DNA from: an uncultured Oscillospiraceae bacterium
Lineage (GTDB): Bacteria > Bacillota > Clostridia > Oscillospirales > Oscillospiraceae
Reading direction: 5' to 3'
Length of the DNA stretch: 64,000 nt
Assembly: GCA_947628185.1 (NCBI GenBank)
Contig: CANQYW010000001.1
Location: forward strand, 1-64,000
The position numbers were made by a program, and so were the translations under genes. Of this stretch, positions 33,075 to 41,898 are shown one piece after another. The notes beneath the pieces were generated by a model. The model saw nothing but the letters and a program-made list of their open reading frames with translations. It was not told the origin of the DNA and did no database searches. Position 1 is the first letter of the stretch; each line of letters begins with the position of its first letter.

Positions 33075-33698
33075 TCACCTTATGAAGTTCGTGGACACGC
33101 GCTCCTCAAGCTCCGGCGGCTCTATCCCCGCAGCCCTTGCGGCGGCGAAGGCTTTGACGAGCCACGCCATGTTCCTGGCGAGGGTCCGCATTATCTGCAT
33201 ACCCTCCAGGTCGCGCCTCACCTCCTCCGGCGTGTTGCCGTGGACCATGGGCCAGTACTGGGACGTGGCGATGGGCATACCAGCTATGTAAAAATACTTG
33301 TTTAGCTGGTCGAGGGCCGCGGTGGTTCCTCCGCGGCGGGCGGAGACTATGCCCGCGGCGGGTTTTCCCCGGAGCTTGTGGCCGCCGGAGTAGAACACCC
33401 GGTCCATAAAGGACGTCATACCGCCGCTCATGGAGGCGTAATGCACCGGTGAGGAGAAGATGTACCCGTCGTACTCCCCCGCGATCTCCATGAATCTGTT
33501 CACGGAGTCGCCGTCAAAGACGCACCGGCCCAGTTTCCCGCAGGCGCCGCACCCCATGCACCCGGCGATGGGTTTCGCGCCGATCCAAAAGATATCGGAC
33601 CCGACGCCCTCCGCCTCCAGCGCGGCGGCTATCTCCCCCAGCGCCTCACGGCAGCAGCCGTGCTCATGGGGACTCCCGTTTACAAGCAAAACTTTCAT
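33075..33698 (-). CDS. Flavodoxin-fold NADPH-dependent FMN reductase family protein
   Basis: This 207-residue flavoprotein has the FMN loop NGSPHEHGCCREAL at residues 7-20, the cysteine motif GCMGCGACGKLGRC near 46-59 and SSPVHYASMSG near 82. It moves electrons from NAD(P)H to an unknown acceptor. The ATG at 33698 has AGAGGAG five bases upstream. It starts 18 bases after the aldo/keto reductase gene, so the two redox genes form an operon. Confidence 0.85.
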   Translation of the reverse strand: MKVLLVNGSPHEHGCCREALGEIAAALEAEGVGSDIFWIGAKPIAGCMGCGACGKLGRCVFDGDSVNRFMEIAGEYDGYIFSSPVHYASMSGGMTSFMDRVFYSGGHKLRGKPAAGIVSARRGGTTAALDQLNKYFYIAGMPIATSQYWPMVHGNTPEEVRRDLEGMQIMRTLARNMAWLVKAFAAARAAGIEPPELEERVSTNFIR

Positions 33699-33716
33699 AA
33701 TGACTCCTCTCAAATA

Positions 33717-34838
33717 TTACTTTTCAAATGCCTCCGCGGCAAGTGCCAGGTTATCAACGATCTCGAGATGCTGCGGGCACGCGCCCTCGCACTGGCGGCA
33801 CCTCACGCAATCTGAGGCCCTGCCCGAGGTCTCCGTCAGTTTATTATACTCCTCCCGCAGCCCATCCGTCCCCTGACGCATAAGTTCCGCCCGGCGGCGG
33901 CTGTTATATAGGGAGAATATCTCGGGTATCTCTATCCCCACGGGGCACCCCGCCACGCAGTACCGGCAGGCGGTGCAGGGCACGGCGGTGTAATTCACTA
34001 TCATGTCGGCCACCTTGTATAGGAGCCCCCGCTCGTGCTCCGTGAGCGGCTGGAGGTCGGACATGAAGGTGGTGTTGTCCTCAAGCTGCGCTATGGTGCT
34101 CATGCCGGAGAGCACCACCATGACGCCGGGGAGCCCCGCGGCGAACCTTATGGCCCAGGAGGCCATGGACGCCTCGGGGTCCTCGCCCTTGAGGAGCGCC
34201 TCTGCCTCCGCCGGCAACGACGCCAGTGCGCCGCCCTTCACCGGCTCCATTATGACGACCTTCTTGCCGTGGCGGATGGCCGTCTCGTAGCATAGGCGGG
34301 ACTGGACCCGCTCGCTGTCCCAATCTAAGTAGTTTATCTGGAGCTGGACGAACTCCACCTCCGGGTGGGCGGTGAGTACGGCGTCCAGGGCGTCGGCCTT
34401 GTCGTGGAAGGAGAAACCGATGTGCCGGACCTTGCCCTCGTCCCTCAGTCTCTTTATAAAGTCGAAACAGCCGAACTCCTCCGCTATGGGCGTGTTGCCC
34501 TTGCCCACGTTGTGGAGGAGGTAGTAGTCAAAATAGTCAACCCCGCACTTTTTTAACTGTTCGTCGAAGAACCTCTCCTTGTCCCCCGGCTCCTTGAGGA
34601 GGGAGAGGGGCAGTTTCGTGGCGAGGGTGAAACTCTCCCTGGGGTGACGCTCCACCAGCGCCCGCCGCACGGCCTCCTCGCTGGTGCGGTCGTGGTAGAA
34701 GTAGGCGGTATCGAAGTATGTATACCCCCGCTGGAGGAAGGTGTCCACCATCCTCTCAAATTGGGGCATATCTATACTCCTCTGGTCCTCCGGGTCAGTG
34801 AGCGGCAGCCTCATAAGTCCAAATCCCAGTTTTTTCAC
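33717..34838 (-). CDS. Aldo/keto reductase with C-terminal 4Fe-4S ferredoxin domain
   Basis: Residues 1-260 form the aldo/keto reductase barrel, with YFDTAYFYHD carrying the catalytic Asp and Tyr, TKLPLS the lysine and LLHNVGKG the histidine. The tail (about 278-350) holds iron-sulfur motifs: CTACRYCVAGCP and CVRCRQCEGACP, for two clusters. Such fusions are common in anaerobes. The start is GTG at 34838, with AAAGGAG eight bases upstream. Substrate unknown. A second protein of this type is encoded at 43208-44236. Confidence 0.87.
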   Translation of the reverse strand: MKKLGFGLMRLPLTDPEDQRSIDMPQFERMVDTFLQRGYTYFDTAYFYHDRTSEEAVRRALVERHPRESFTLATKLPLSLLKEPGDKERFFDEQLKKCGVDYFDYYLLHNVGKGNTPIAEEFGCFDFIKRLRDEGKVRHIGFSFHDKADALDAVLTAHPEVEFVQLQINYLDWDSERVQSRLCYETAIRHGKKVVIMEPVKGGALASLPAEAEALLKGEDPEASMASWAIRFAAGLPGVMVVLSGMSTIAQLEDNTTFMSDLQPLTEHERGLLYKVADMIVNYTAVPCTACRYCVAGCPVGIEIPEIFSLYNSRRRAELMRQGTDGLREEYNKLTETSGRASDCVRCRQCEGACPQHLEIVDNLALAAEAFEK

Positions 34839-34868
34839 AGCGAACGCTCCTTTCAATTGTATGCCACC

Positions 34869-34897
34869 ATTATACCAATTTTCGGCACATATGGCAA
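34869..34897 (-). promoter_or_regulatory. Sigma-A promoter of the aldo/keto reductase operon
   Basis: On the minus strand TTGCCA (34892-34897), 17 bases and TATAAT (34869-34874) lie about 30 bases before the GTG start. Confidence 0.65.
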
Positions 34898-34943
34898 CAC
34901 CAAATCTCACTGAGCGGTTTGTCAAGGGGTCTATGCGGTCATC

Positions 34944-34972
34944 TTGAACCAGTCCCCGCTGTGTGATATAAT
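34944..34972 (+). promoter_or_regulatory. Sigma-A promoter of the AT-rich island
   Basis: TTGAAC (34944-34949), 17 bases and TATAAT (34967-34972). The expected start site falls on or within a base or two of the ATG at 34979. Confidence 0.65.
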
Positions 34973-34978
34973 TCCAGT

Positions 34979-35041
34979 ATGAACCAGCCCTATGAAGAAC
35001 TTAGGAAACTATTTGAGCGCATTGAATGTAAGTTGAGGTGA
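34979..35041 (+). CDS. 20-residue mini-ORF, possible leader peptide
   Basis: The frame reads MNQPYEELRKLFERIECKLR and stops four bases before the next ATG. It begins seven bases after a TATAAT box, so the mRNA would have almost no 5' leader. Its last codons overlap the GAGG of the following gene, so its translation would influence that gene. It may be a leader peptide, a small product or a chance frame. Confidence 0.4.
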   Translation: MNQPYEELRKLFERIECKLR

Positions 35042-35045
35042 GCGC

Positions 35046-36167
35046 ATGAGGGAATTTGAGTATTATCTATATGGAAATTTTGATGCAGATAAGGAGTCGG
35101 GGAACTCGAGTAATCCCCGAAACTTTCTTGGCAAAGAGACGGATGCTATTCTCTCGTTGGTTGCCCAGCAGCCCGCAAATACTTGCGACTATAATGATTG
35201 CTGCGACAAATTCGGTACTGACCTCATACGCAAGTTGATCAACGGAGGAGTTTTACGCCGCAGTGGCACGGCGTTGGTTTTGGACTGCCCGGTATTCCTT
35301 CGGGAAGATGCCGCAGTACTGCATAATGAGATAGCGGTGAGATCTGCACATCTTGCCGATTTGATTGAAAATGGAATAGCGGAAATTCGGGCTTGCTGTG
35401 CTGAGATCCAGAACGGCTTTTCCATTGAGGTAAATCTATACCATATTCTCTGCGGCATGGTGTTTGATGGAAGTTTCTTCGATTATCTGAGCGAAAACGG
35501 GACATTGGCCACCTCCAGGCAGCATCCATCCGGGTTGGATTATCTGATTATTATATATGAGAAGTGTTATGCGCTGCAAACGCTCTCTAATGGCTTGCTG
35601 TGTTCATATAATCGGTTAGTGAATGGTAAATGTTCCCTGCAGTCCTTCGGTGATGCAAATGGAGATCGTTTTGACTTCTATCGGTTTTTCAGACTGATGG
35701 AGAGGAAAAACCTTCCTGCTAAGTTCAAAGACGCAGAAGTCATACTGCGTGAGAATTTCGGCGGAGCGAACAAAGACGCGCTCCTTTCAGATGTGTTATC
35801 GCTGGTCCAGACCGGGCGGTGCGCCCCGGCCACAATGAAACTTTTAGAACAGTTCGGTTATACGCAAAATGGGAACATCTGCGTTCCGGTTTACACGCCT
35901 GAACATCAAAAACATATTACGGAAATCGGGTGTATCATTGAAAAATGTCTTGGAGAAACGATGTCCAGGACACTGCGTGACCTTGCAACCTCTATTGATA
36001 TTACGGCTGTCAAGCATGGAGTAAACCGGCTGGAGATTGCAAATGAACTCTATCATATTTTGTTCGGCTCCATCAACGAGGAACTTGTGTTACGGAAAAT
36101 TGTAGCAGAGCCGCAGTCGATTCCCGGAGAGGGCCGGTACTTTAGGTGCATCGAAATGTATGAATGA
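35046..36167 (+). CDS. Unknown protein with internal duplication, AT-richer than surroundings
   Basis: I do not recognise this 373-residue protein. Two hand-counted 60-base samples are 45% and 48% GC, while a neighbour sample is 68%, so it looks acquired. It is soluble and helical. A winged-helix-like segment (LIRKLINGGVLRRSGTALVL, about 60-80) is echoed by MKLLEQFGYTQNGNICVPV near 265. VNLYHILCGMVFDGSFFDYL (about 128) is echoed by NELYHILFGSINEELVLRKI near 328, indicating two repeats of one unit. The ATG has GAGG seven bases upstream. A sensor or regulator is only a guess. Confidence 0.7.
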   Translation: MREFEYYLYGNFDADKESGNSSNPRNFLGKETDAILSLVAQQPANTCDYNDCCDKFGTDLIRKLINGGVLRRSGTALVLDCPVFLREDAAVLHNEIAVRSAHLADLIENGIAEIRACCAEIQNGFSIEVNLYHILCGMVFDGSFFDYLSENGTLATSRQHPSGLDYLIIIYEKCYALQTLSNGLLCSYNRLVNGKCSLQSFGDANGDRFDFYRFFRLMERKNLPAKFKDAEVILRENFGGANKDALLSDVLSLVQTGRCAPATMKLLEQFGYTQNGNICVPVYTPEHQKHITEIGCIIEKCLGETMSRTLRDLATSIDITAVKHGVNRLEIANELYHILFGSINEELVLRKIVAEPQSIPGEGRYFRCIEMYE

Positions 36168-36208
36168 TGTGAAAATCACCTTGGCAGATCCCCTCTCAAC
36201 GCCAAATC

Positions 36209-37402
36209 TCAGCTGATTACCACGGGGCTGCGTCTATACTCCTCCCCGCCGGGTTGGGTGCATGGGGTGAAGAGGCCGTAAATGTCCGTGGCCCTGGCCT
36301 CCAGTTTAAATATGCGCCTCGCCTCCTCAGGCAATGACCGGGACGAGGCGGGTTTTGTTATAATAGGCAGCTCTGACCGCCGCTTTATCTCCCGCAATAT
36401 GTCTCTCCCCCGGCCGTTTAGGCCCAGCACGCGGATATATGGCGGGAGGCCCGACTGCATCTCGCCCGTCACGCCCAGGAGCGCCGCCATCCCCATCCGC
36501 CGGAGGCGGGCGTGGGCGTAGCGCTTGCACTTTGCCCGCTCTAAGACCTCCTCAAAGCTCGTGCCCTCCCTCGCGGCCCTCGCGAATCGGAGAGCAAGCC
36601 CCTCACCGGAGTCCGGCAGCGCGGCGAATGCGCCGTCGCTCATCGTCCTCAGGCGGTATAGGAGCGCCGCCTCGCCCCGATGAAGGTCAACTGGGGCGCG
36701 CCCAAGTGCCGTCTCCCGCTCAATAATCTCAAGGACCTCCCGGGGGATGTACTCCCCAAAATCCCCGCCGGTGCGCATGAGCTCCCTTATGTGGGCGGCG
36801 CTGGCGTATCCACCCTCGGGGCCGCCGTCATGGGCGGCGGAGATCCGCCGGACCGTCACGGGTTCCATGGAGGAGCCGAGCTCCCCCAGCGCCTTTAGAT
36901 ATTCTATCGCCAGGATGTTGTTGGGCTCCCTGAAGAGCGCGTGCTCCCCGCCCACCAATTCCGCGGCGGCCATCTCCCTTGCCGCGGGGTAGGAGACGCC
37001 GAGGGCGCACTTCTGGAGTATGAGCTCCCGGGCCTCGGGAGTGGACATGGCGTTTGCCACGCGCCGCAGCCGCTCCACGTCCCCGCACTCGCTGCCAAAG
37101 GATATGGAGTCCACCACGCGGCAGTTCTCCAGTATATATACGCCCCCCTTGGCGAACCTCTCCGCCGAGGCTATGGCCCAGGGGGCCGGCAATTCGAGGA
37201 CGAGATCCGCCCCTCCCCTGAGGGCCATCTCCGCCCGGGCGTGTTTTGAGAGCACTGCGGGTTCGCCACGCTGTAGGAAATTCCCTCCCATCACGCAAAC
37301 TATGCCGGTCTCCCCGCCGAGGAACTCCCGGGTCCTCGCTATATGCTCCCCGTGGGCCAGGTGGAAGGGGTTGTACTCGCAGATTATTCCGGCGATTCGC
37401 AT
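36209..37402 (-). CDS. tmcAL: tRNA(Met) cytidine acetate ligase
   Basis: TmcAL activates acetate with ATP and acetylates cytidine 34 of elongator tRNA-Met. The 397-residue protein has the nucleotidyltransferase start GIICEYNPFHLAHGEHI (HxxH variant HLAHG), VMGGNFLQRGEPA near 36 and VLELPAPWAIASAERFAKGG near 67. The ATG at 37402 is chosen because TGGAG lies before it; an in-frame GTG overlaps that site. It diverges from ackA, whose product also handles acetate. Confidence 0.88.
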   Translation of the reverse strand: MRIAGIICEYNPFHLAHGEHIARTREFLGGETGIVCVMGGNFLQRGEPAVLSKHARAEMALRGGADLVLELPAPWAIASAERFAKGGVYILENCRVVDSISFGSECGDVERLRRVANAMSTPEARELILQKCALGVSYPAAREMAAAELVGGEHALFREPNNILAIEYLKALGELGSSMEPVTVRRISAAHDGGPEGGYASAAHIRELMRTGGDFGEYIPREVLEIIERETALGRAPVDLHRGEAALLYRLRTMSDGAFAALPDSGEGLALRFARAAREGTSFEEVLERAKCKRYAHARLRRMGMAALLGVTGEMQSGLPPYIRVLGLNGRGRDILREIKRRSELPIITKPASSRSLPEEARRIFKLEARATDIYGLFTPCTQPGGEEYRRSPVVIS

Positions 37403-37423
37403 AATTTTCACTCCAAATCGTAA

Positions 37424-37473
37424 ATTACCTATTGTGGAATTGGCAAAAATGTATTAAAATAGTATTACCTATT
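37424..37473 (+). promoter_or_regulatory. ackA upstream region with direct repeats and promoter
   Basis: ATTACCTATT occurs at 37424-37433 and again at 37464-37473, exactly 40 bases apart. TTGGCA (37440-37445), 17 bases and TATTAC (37463-37468) form a possible promoter whose -10 box overlaps the second copy. Confidence 0.45.
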
Positions 37474-37506
37474 CTAACATACTTTTTCATAGAAAGGATA
37501 GATATA

Positions 37507-38700
37507 ATGAAAATTCTTATTATCAACGCCGGAAGTTCATCCCTCAAGTATCAGTTCATGGACTCTGACACCGGGGACGTCTACGCCAAGGGCCTCTGCG
37601 AGCGCATAGGCATCGATGGACGCCTGACCCACAAGGTCCCCGGCCGTGAGAACGTCTGCCGGGACATCCCCATGCCCACCCACAACGAGGCGATAACCGC
37701 CGTTCTGGAGGTCATGCTGGATCCCGTCACGGGCGTCATCTCCAGCACCGACGAGATCGACGCCGTGGGCCACCGGGTCCTCCACGGCGGAGCGGAGTTC
37801 TCTGAGTCCTGCGTCATAACCGATGAGTGCATAGCGGCCATAGAGCGCTGCATCCCCTTCGGGCCACTCCACAACCCCGCGAACCTCATGGGCATCCGGG
37901 CCTGCATGGAGGCCATGCCCGGAAAGAAACAGGTCGCTGTCTTCGATACGGCCTTCCACATGACCATGCCCCCCAGGGCCTACATCTATGCTATCCCCTA
38001 TGAGTACTATGAGAAGGACGGCGTCCGCCGTTACGGTTTCCACGGCACCAGCCACAGGTACATCGCCGGCCAGGCGCTGAGGGCCCTGGGCCGCGAGAAT
38101 AACCCGGAGGGCACGAAGGTCATCTCCTGCCACCTGGGCAACGGCTCCTCCCTCGCGGCCATCGTGGATGGCAAGGTCATTGACACCTCAATGGGCCTCG
38201 GGCCTCTCGCCGGGTTCCCCATGGGCACCCGCTCCGGCGACGTGGACCCCACCATCCTTGAGTACCTTATGGGCATATACGGCTGGGACATCAAGACGAT
38301 GCTCAACGTCCTCAACAAGAAGTCCGGAGTGCTGGGCATCTCCGGCGTGTCCTCCGACTTCCGCGACCTCACCGCCGCAGCCGAGAGCGGCAACGAGCGC
38401 GCCGCGCTGGCCCTCGAGAAGTTCGCCTATGAGGTGAAGAAGTACATCGGCTCCTACGCCGCCGCCATGGGCGGAGTGGACGCCATAGTATTCACCGCCG
38501 GCGTGGGCGAGAACGACGCCGCGATGCGTATGCGTATCGCCTCCGGCCTTGAGTACATGGGCGTGAAGATGGACGCTGAGCGCAACGCCACCAGGGGCGT
38601 TGAGGAGATCTCCGCCGAGGACTCCAAGGTCAAGGTGTTCGTCATCCCCACAAACGAGGAGCTCATGATCGCCATGGACACGGCGGAACTTTGCAAGTAA
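37507..38700 (+). CDS. ackA: Acetate kinase
   Basis: AckA converts acetyl phosphate and ADP to acetate and ATP. The 397-residue protein starts with ILIINAGSSSLKYQF and has HRVLHGG near residue 83, VFDTAFHMTMP near 147, RRYGFHGTSH near 174 and the ASKHA phosphate loop in HLGNGSSLAAI near 207. No pta gene is adjacent. AAAGGA precedes the ATG at 37507. It ends in a strong terminator. Confidence 0.95.
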   Translation: MKILIINAGSSSLKYQFMDSDTGDVYAKGLCERIGIDGRLTHKVPGRENVCRDIPMPTHNEAITAVLEVMLDPVTGVISSTDEIDAVGHRVLHGGAEFSESCVITDECIAAIERCIPFGPLHNPANLMGIRACMEAMPGKKQVAVFDTAFHMTMPPRAYIYAIPYEYYEKDGVRRYGFHGTSHRYIAGQALRALGRENNPEGTKVISCHLGNGSSLAAIVDGKVIDTSMGLGPLAGFPMGTRSGDVDPTILEYLMGIYGWDIKTMLNVLNKKSGVLGISGVSSDFRDLTAAAESGNERAALALEKFAYEVKKYIGSYAAAMGGVDAIVFTAGVGENDAAMRMRIASGLEYMGVKMDAERNATRGVEEISAEDSKVKVFVIPTNEELMIAMDTAELCK

Positions 38701-38721
38701 AAACGTAATATTCTCACTATT

Positions 38722-38748
38722 ATGGGGGCCGGATTTTCCGGCCCCCAT
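38722..38748. terminator. Bidirectional terminator after ackA
   Basis: A perfect 11-base-pair stem ATGGGGGCCGG with an ATTTT loop lies between ackA and the converging ABC permease gene. Confidence 0.82.
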
Positions 38749-38761
38749 TAAAATTATGTAT

Positions 38762-39961
38762 CTATTTTCCTACCACAGCCCAGCGCCGCCAGACAAGGGC
38801 GCAGAGGGCGAGCATCACTAAGGCTATCGCCGCGTAGGTGAGGGCCCCGGACTTTAGTATGTTGAGCGGCCCCAAGAGGCGGGCGTTTTCCAGGGCGCTA
38901 CCCGAGAGCAGCCTACCCGGGAGCCAATCGGCCCATCTCTCCTGGGACTTCACCCAAATTGAGAGATAGATACTCGGGAGAACAGAGCACGCCAGCGCGG
39001 CGGTGGAACTGCCGGTCGTCACGGAGAGCAGCATTATAACTCCCCCGAACAGCACCGCGTACAGTATCTCCAGCCCCGAGAGGATGAGCAGGGCCCCGCC
39101 CACACTTATCGCAAGTCCGCTGCTGGGGGCGTAGAGCTGGACTGGCGCCCCGAAACCGAGACCTCCGCCCAGAAGGACAAGTTCGGTGACTACCGTCGCC
39201 GCCATCATCACCGCCGCCAACGCGCCCGCCGTGACGGAGCCCGCCAGGACCTTGGCCATAGAGAGCGGTAGACGGCTCCCGCTGGAGACGAAGATAAGCG
39301 GGACGGTCCTGTTCCTCCGCTCCTCCGCAAAGACGCCGCAGAGGATGGCGGCGAGCCCCGCGGGCAGTATCATAGCCACATCCGACGCGCGGGTAATGGC
39401 AAACTGGGCTCCCTTGCAGTATTCATACGTGAAGGGCTCCTCAATTTCTTCCGCCTCTCTCTCCCAATAGGATATCTCATACGGCGTCAACCCCTGTTCG
39501 GCCCAGGCGGCCTCGGCGGCCGCTCGCCGCGCCTCGTAGAACTCATACGCTGTGACGGTGTCGGTGCTGAGTCCCAGGGCTCCCACCATCCCGGCAGCAG
39601 CGAGATAGGTGTGGTCCACCAGGTACATGTAGCTTGTGAACCGCATGGAGTCCCCGCCCACCTCCGGGAGAGAGCGGCGCATAGTCTCAAAATACGATTC
39701 GTCCCAGATCTGCCCGTCGAGTTTCGAGCCATTTGTGCCCTCCATCTTTATCTGGTCAAAGGACGTGAGGAACTTTGAGTACTCCGTGCCGTCCTCCGAT
39801 GTATAAGTAAAATGGTAGCCGTTATCTCCCCGCCCCATCCACCAGAAGAGGGAGGCGTCTATTACGCAGACTGCCACAAGGAGGATGGCTGCCGCCCAGG
39901 TGAGTCTGCGCGTCCAAATCTTCTTTAGCTCATAGCGGAATAATGTACCGAGGTTTTTCAT
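38762..39961 (-). CDS. ABC-2 type permease
   Basis: This 399-residue membrane protein has one N-terminal helix (18-40), an extracytoplasmic region of about 135 residues, then about six helices from residue 195 onward. This layout is usual for ABC-2 permeases of peptide or lantibiotic-type exporters. Its start overlaps the ATPase stop by four bases. It is the last gene of the ECF sigma, membrane protein, ATPase, permease operon. Substrate unknown. Confidence 0.78.
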   Translation of the reverse strand: MKNLGTLFRYELKKIWTRRLTWAAAILLVAVCVIDASLFWWMGRGDNGYHFTYTSEDGTEYSKFLTSFDQIKMEGTNGSKLDGQIWDESYFETMRRSLPEVGGDSMRFTSYMYLVDHTYLAAAGMVGALGLSTDTVTAYEFYEARRAAAEAAWAEQGLTPYEISYWEREAEEIEEPFTYEYCKGAQFAITRASDVAMILPAGLAAILCGVFAEERRNRTVPLIFVSSGSRLPLSMAKVLAGSVTAGALAAVMMAATVVTELVLLGGGLGFGAPVQLYAPSSGLAISVGGALLILSGLEILYAVLFGGVIMLLSVTTGSSTAALACSVLPSIYLSIWVKSQERWADWLPGRLLSGSALENARLLGPLNILKSGALTYAAIALVMLALCALVWRRWAVVGK

Positions 39962-40659
39962 TCCCCCTCACCTCCGAATTCCTCAAGGTATAGCCGTTCT
40001 AAATCGGTGCGGCTCTTGTCCCAGGGCTCATCGAGAATGATATGCCCTTCGGACATCATCAGCATGTGGTCCGCTATGTGTTCCAGGTCGGACACGATAT
40101 GGGTGGACAGCAGTACGATAGAGTCGTGGCCCAAATCGGCCAGCAGGTTGCGGAACCGCACCCGCTCCTTGGGGTCAAGCCCCGCCGTGGGCTCGTCCAC
40201 GATCAGGAGACGCGGGTCATTCAGCAGTGCCTGGGCTATACCGAGGCGCTGTCTCATGCCGCCGGAGTAGGTCTTTATCTTCTTTTTCCCCACGTCGCCG
40301 AGGCCCACCATCTCCAAGAGTTCCGCCGATTTACGCTTGGCGTGGGGCCGGGACATCCCCTTCAGCGCCGCAAGATATAGGAGAAAGTCGAGTCCGGTGA
40401 AGTCCGGGTAGTAGCCGAAGTCCTGGGGCAAATAGCCCAGCACCGCCCGGTAGTCCTCGCTGGAGACGTCCACCCCATCAAGGGACACGGACCCCGCCGT
40501 GGGTCTCAAGACGCCGCACAGCATACGCATGAGGGTGGTCTTTCCGGCCCCGTTGGCCCCCAGAAGGCCGTTTATGCCCTCGGTGAGTCGTAAGGAAACC
40601 CCGTCCACCGCCCTCTTGTCCCTATAGTGTTTGCTCAGTTCCCGCACAGTCAGTTCCAT
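39958..40659 (-). CDS. ABC transporter ATP-binding protein
   Basis: A 233-residue ABC ATPase with Walker A LLGANGAGKTT, signature YSGGMRQRLGIAQALL, Walker B LLIVDEPTAGLD and switch STHIVSDLE. It is of the CcmA/bacitracin-export kind that pairs with one ABC-2 permease. Its start overlaps the upstream membrane-protein gene by about ten bases, and the permease gene follows with overlap, so all are one transcript under the ECF sigma gene. Confidence 0.88.
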   Translation of the reverse strand: MELTVRELSKHYRDKRAVDGVSLRLTEGINGLLGANGAGKTTLMRMLCGVLRPTAGSVSLDGVDVSSEDYRAVLGYLPQDFGYYPDFTGLDFLLYLAALKGMSRPHAKRKSAELLEMVGLGDVGKKKIKTYSGGMRQRLGIAQALLNDPRLLIVDEPTAGLDPKERVRFRNLLADLGHDSIVLLSTHIVSDLEHIADHMLMMSEGHIILDEPWDKSRTDLERLYLEEFGGEGE

Positions 40660-41360
40660 CGCAATTCCTCCGTCTCCTTTATGGTCTTTATTAGCTCAAG
40701 GGCCGCTGCCGCCAGTGTGAGGCCGAGGGCCGTCCACAGGACAGGTCCGCTCTCCGCCCAAATTAAATTTCTCCGGGCCCGCCGCGAAAGGACTCCCAGG
40801 GCGCACACCATAAACGCCGCCGCAGCGCAGGCGAGGAGGCCCCACTGCCCCCGCACCCGGCGGGAGAGCTCCATACCAACGGCGGCGGTGAGCAGGTAGG
40901 GCGTCAGCAGAGAGGCACCAGTCTCGAATACCCCCGCGCCGCCCCAGAGGGCCAGTACCGGCGCGGCCAGGCCCAGAAGCGCGAAATGGAATAGTCCCAC
41001 GGCGGCCATCCGGGAGAGCAGAGCGGCGCGGAGGGGCATACGGCAGGCAAGCTCCAGCTCCTCCATGCCGTACCGCCGGGACCGGCCCCACTCCGCCGCC
41101 GCGATGAGTGCCAGGAGCGGCGTCAGGGCTGAGGCCGTCCACACCGTCCCCGGCTCCCGCCCCGACGCCAGGGCCAGTATGAACGCGAACAGGGCGGCGG
41201 AGCCCGCCCACGTCCACCAGCGCACATACCCCGCCTGGGTCAGAATGAGTTCCACTGTCCCCAGCTCCCGGCGGCGGTGAGCGCGCAGAAATGATGCTTT
41301 CCGCTCCGGTGGCGGGGCGGCAAAGGCCGCGTCCAGCGCGGTTTTTAACTTTCTATCCAT
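40650..41360 (-). CDS. Membrane protein of the ECF sigma operon
   Basis: The 236-residue protein has a charged cytoplasmic N-terminus (1-50) and about six membrane segments from residue 48 on. No zinc-finger (zf-HC2) motif is visible, so it is not a classical ZAS anti-sigma factor. It starts two bases after the sigma gene stop region and overlaps the ATPase gene. It could be a second permease subunit or a membrane-bound sigma regulator; sequence does not decide. GGAGGG lies eight bases before the ATG at 41360. Confidence 0.7.
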   Translation of the reverse strand: MDRKLKTALDAAFAAPPPERKASFLRAHRRRELGTVELILTQAGYVRWWTWAGSAALFAFILALASGREPGTVWTASALTPLLALIAAAEWGRSRRYGMEELELACRMPLRAALLSRMAAVGLFHFALLGLAAPVLALWGGAGVFETGASLLTPYLLTAAVGMELSRRVRGQWGLLACAAAAFMVCALGVLSRRARRNLIWAESGPVLWTALGLTLAAAALELIKTIKETEELRWN

Positions 41361-41361
41361 G

Positions 41362-41805
41362 CTATGCTCCCTCCAATCTCTCACGGAGATACCTCAAAAT
41401 GCCTCTGAGCCTCCTATATAGGGCGAACCGGCTCACACCATATAGCTTGCAGAGCACCCCCACGGGCACCTCGTTCACCACCCGCAGTAGAAGGAGTTCC
41501 CTGTCCTCCGGGGATAGCCGCTCCAGCTCGTCCCGCAGCGCCAGGGAGAGCGACGGGTCGCCTGAATCGGACATCATATCCTCCGGCAGAGGCTCGAAGT
41601 CCTGTCTTCTGCCCTCGTCGGCGCAGAGGTTCCGGGCGATGGTGTAGAGGTAACGGATGGTCTGCCCGGTGTCCCGGTAGGTGTCACTGGAGAGCCAGCG
41701 CAAAAATGTCTCCTGGGTCACGTCCTCCGCAAGATGCCGGTCCCGGAGGCGGAAATAGCAGTAGCGGTAGATCCTCTCATACTGCTCCTCGATGTCCAGC
41801 GCCAC
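41362..41805 (-). CDS. ECF-type RNA polymerase sigma factor
   Basis: The 147-residue protein has region 2 (YERIYRYCYFRLRDRHLAEDVTQETF, about 9-34) and region 4 (LSPEDRELLLLRVVNEVPVGVLCKLYGVSRFALYRRL, about 97-133) with a short linker, the minimal ECF form. It starts with GTG at 41805. It heads an operon with a membrane protein and an ABC exporter, so it probably drives that exporter in response to an envelope signal. Its own promoter is not clear to me. Confidence 0.85.
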   Translation of the reverse strand: MALDIEEQYERIYRYCYFRLRDRHLAEDVTQETFLRWLSSDTYRDTGQTIRYLYTIARNLCADEGRRQDFEPLPEDMMSDSGDPSLSLALRDELERLSPEDRELLLLRVVNEVPVGVLCKLYGVSRFALYRRLRGILRYLRERLEGA

Positions 41806-41898
41806 ACTCCTCGCCCCCTCTCGACGCCCTCACTATGTTTAACGGTCAAAAACGTAAAATGTGCGGGTAAATTGAAAAATTTTATCTTGATATAACAA

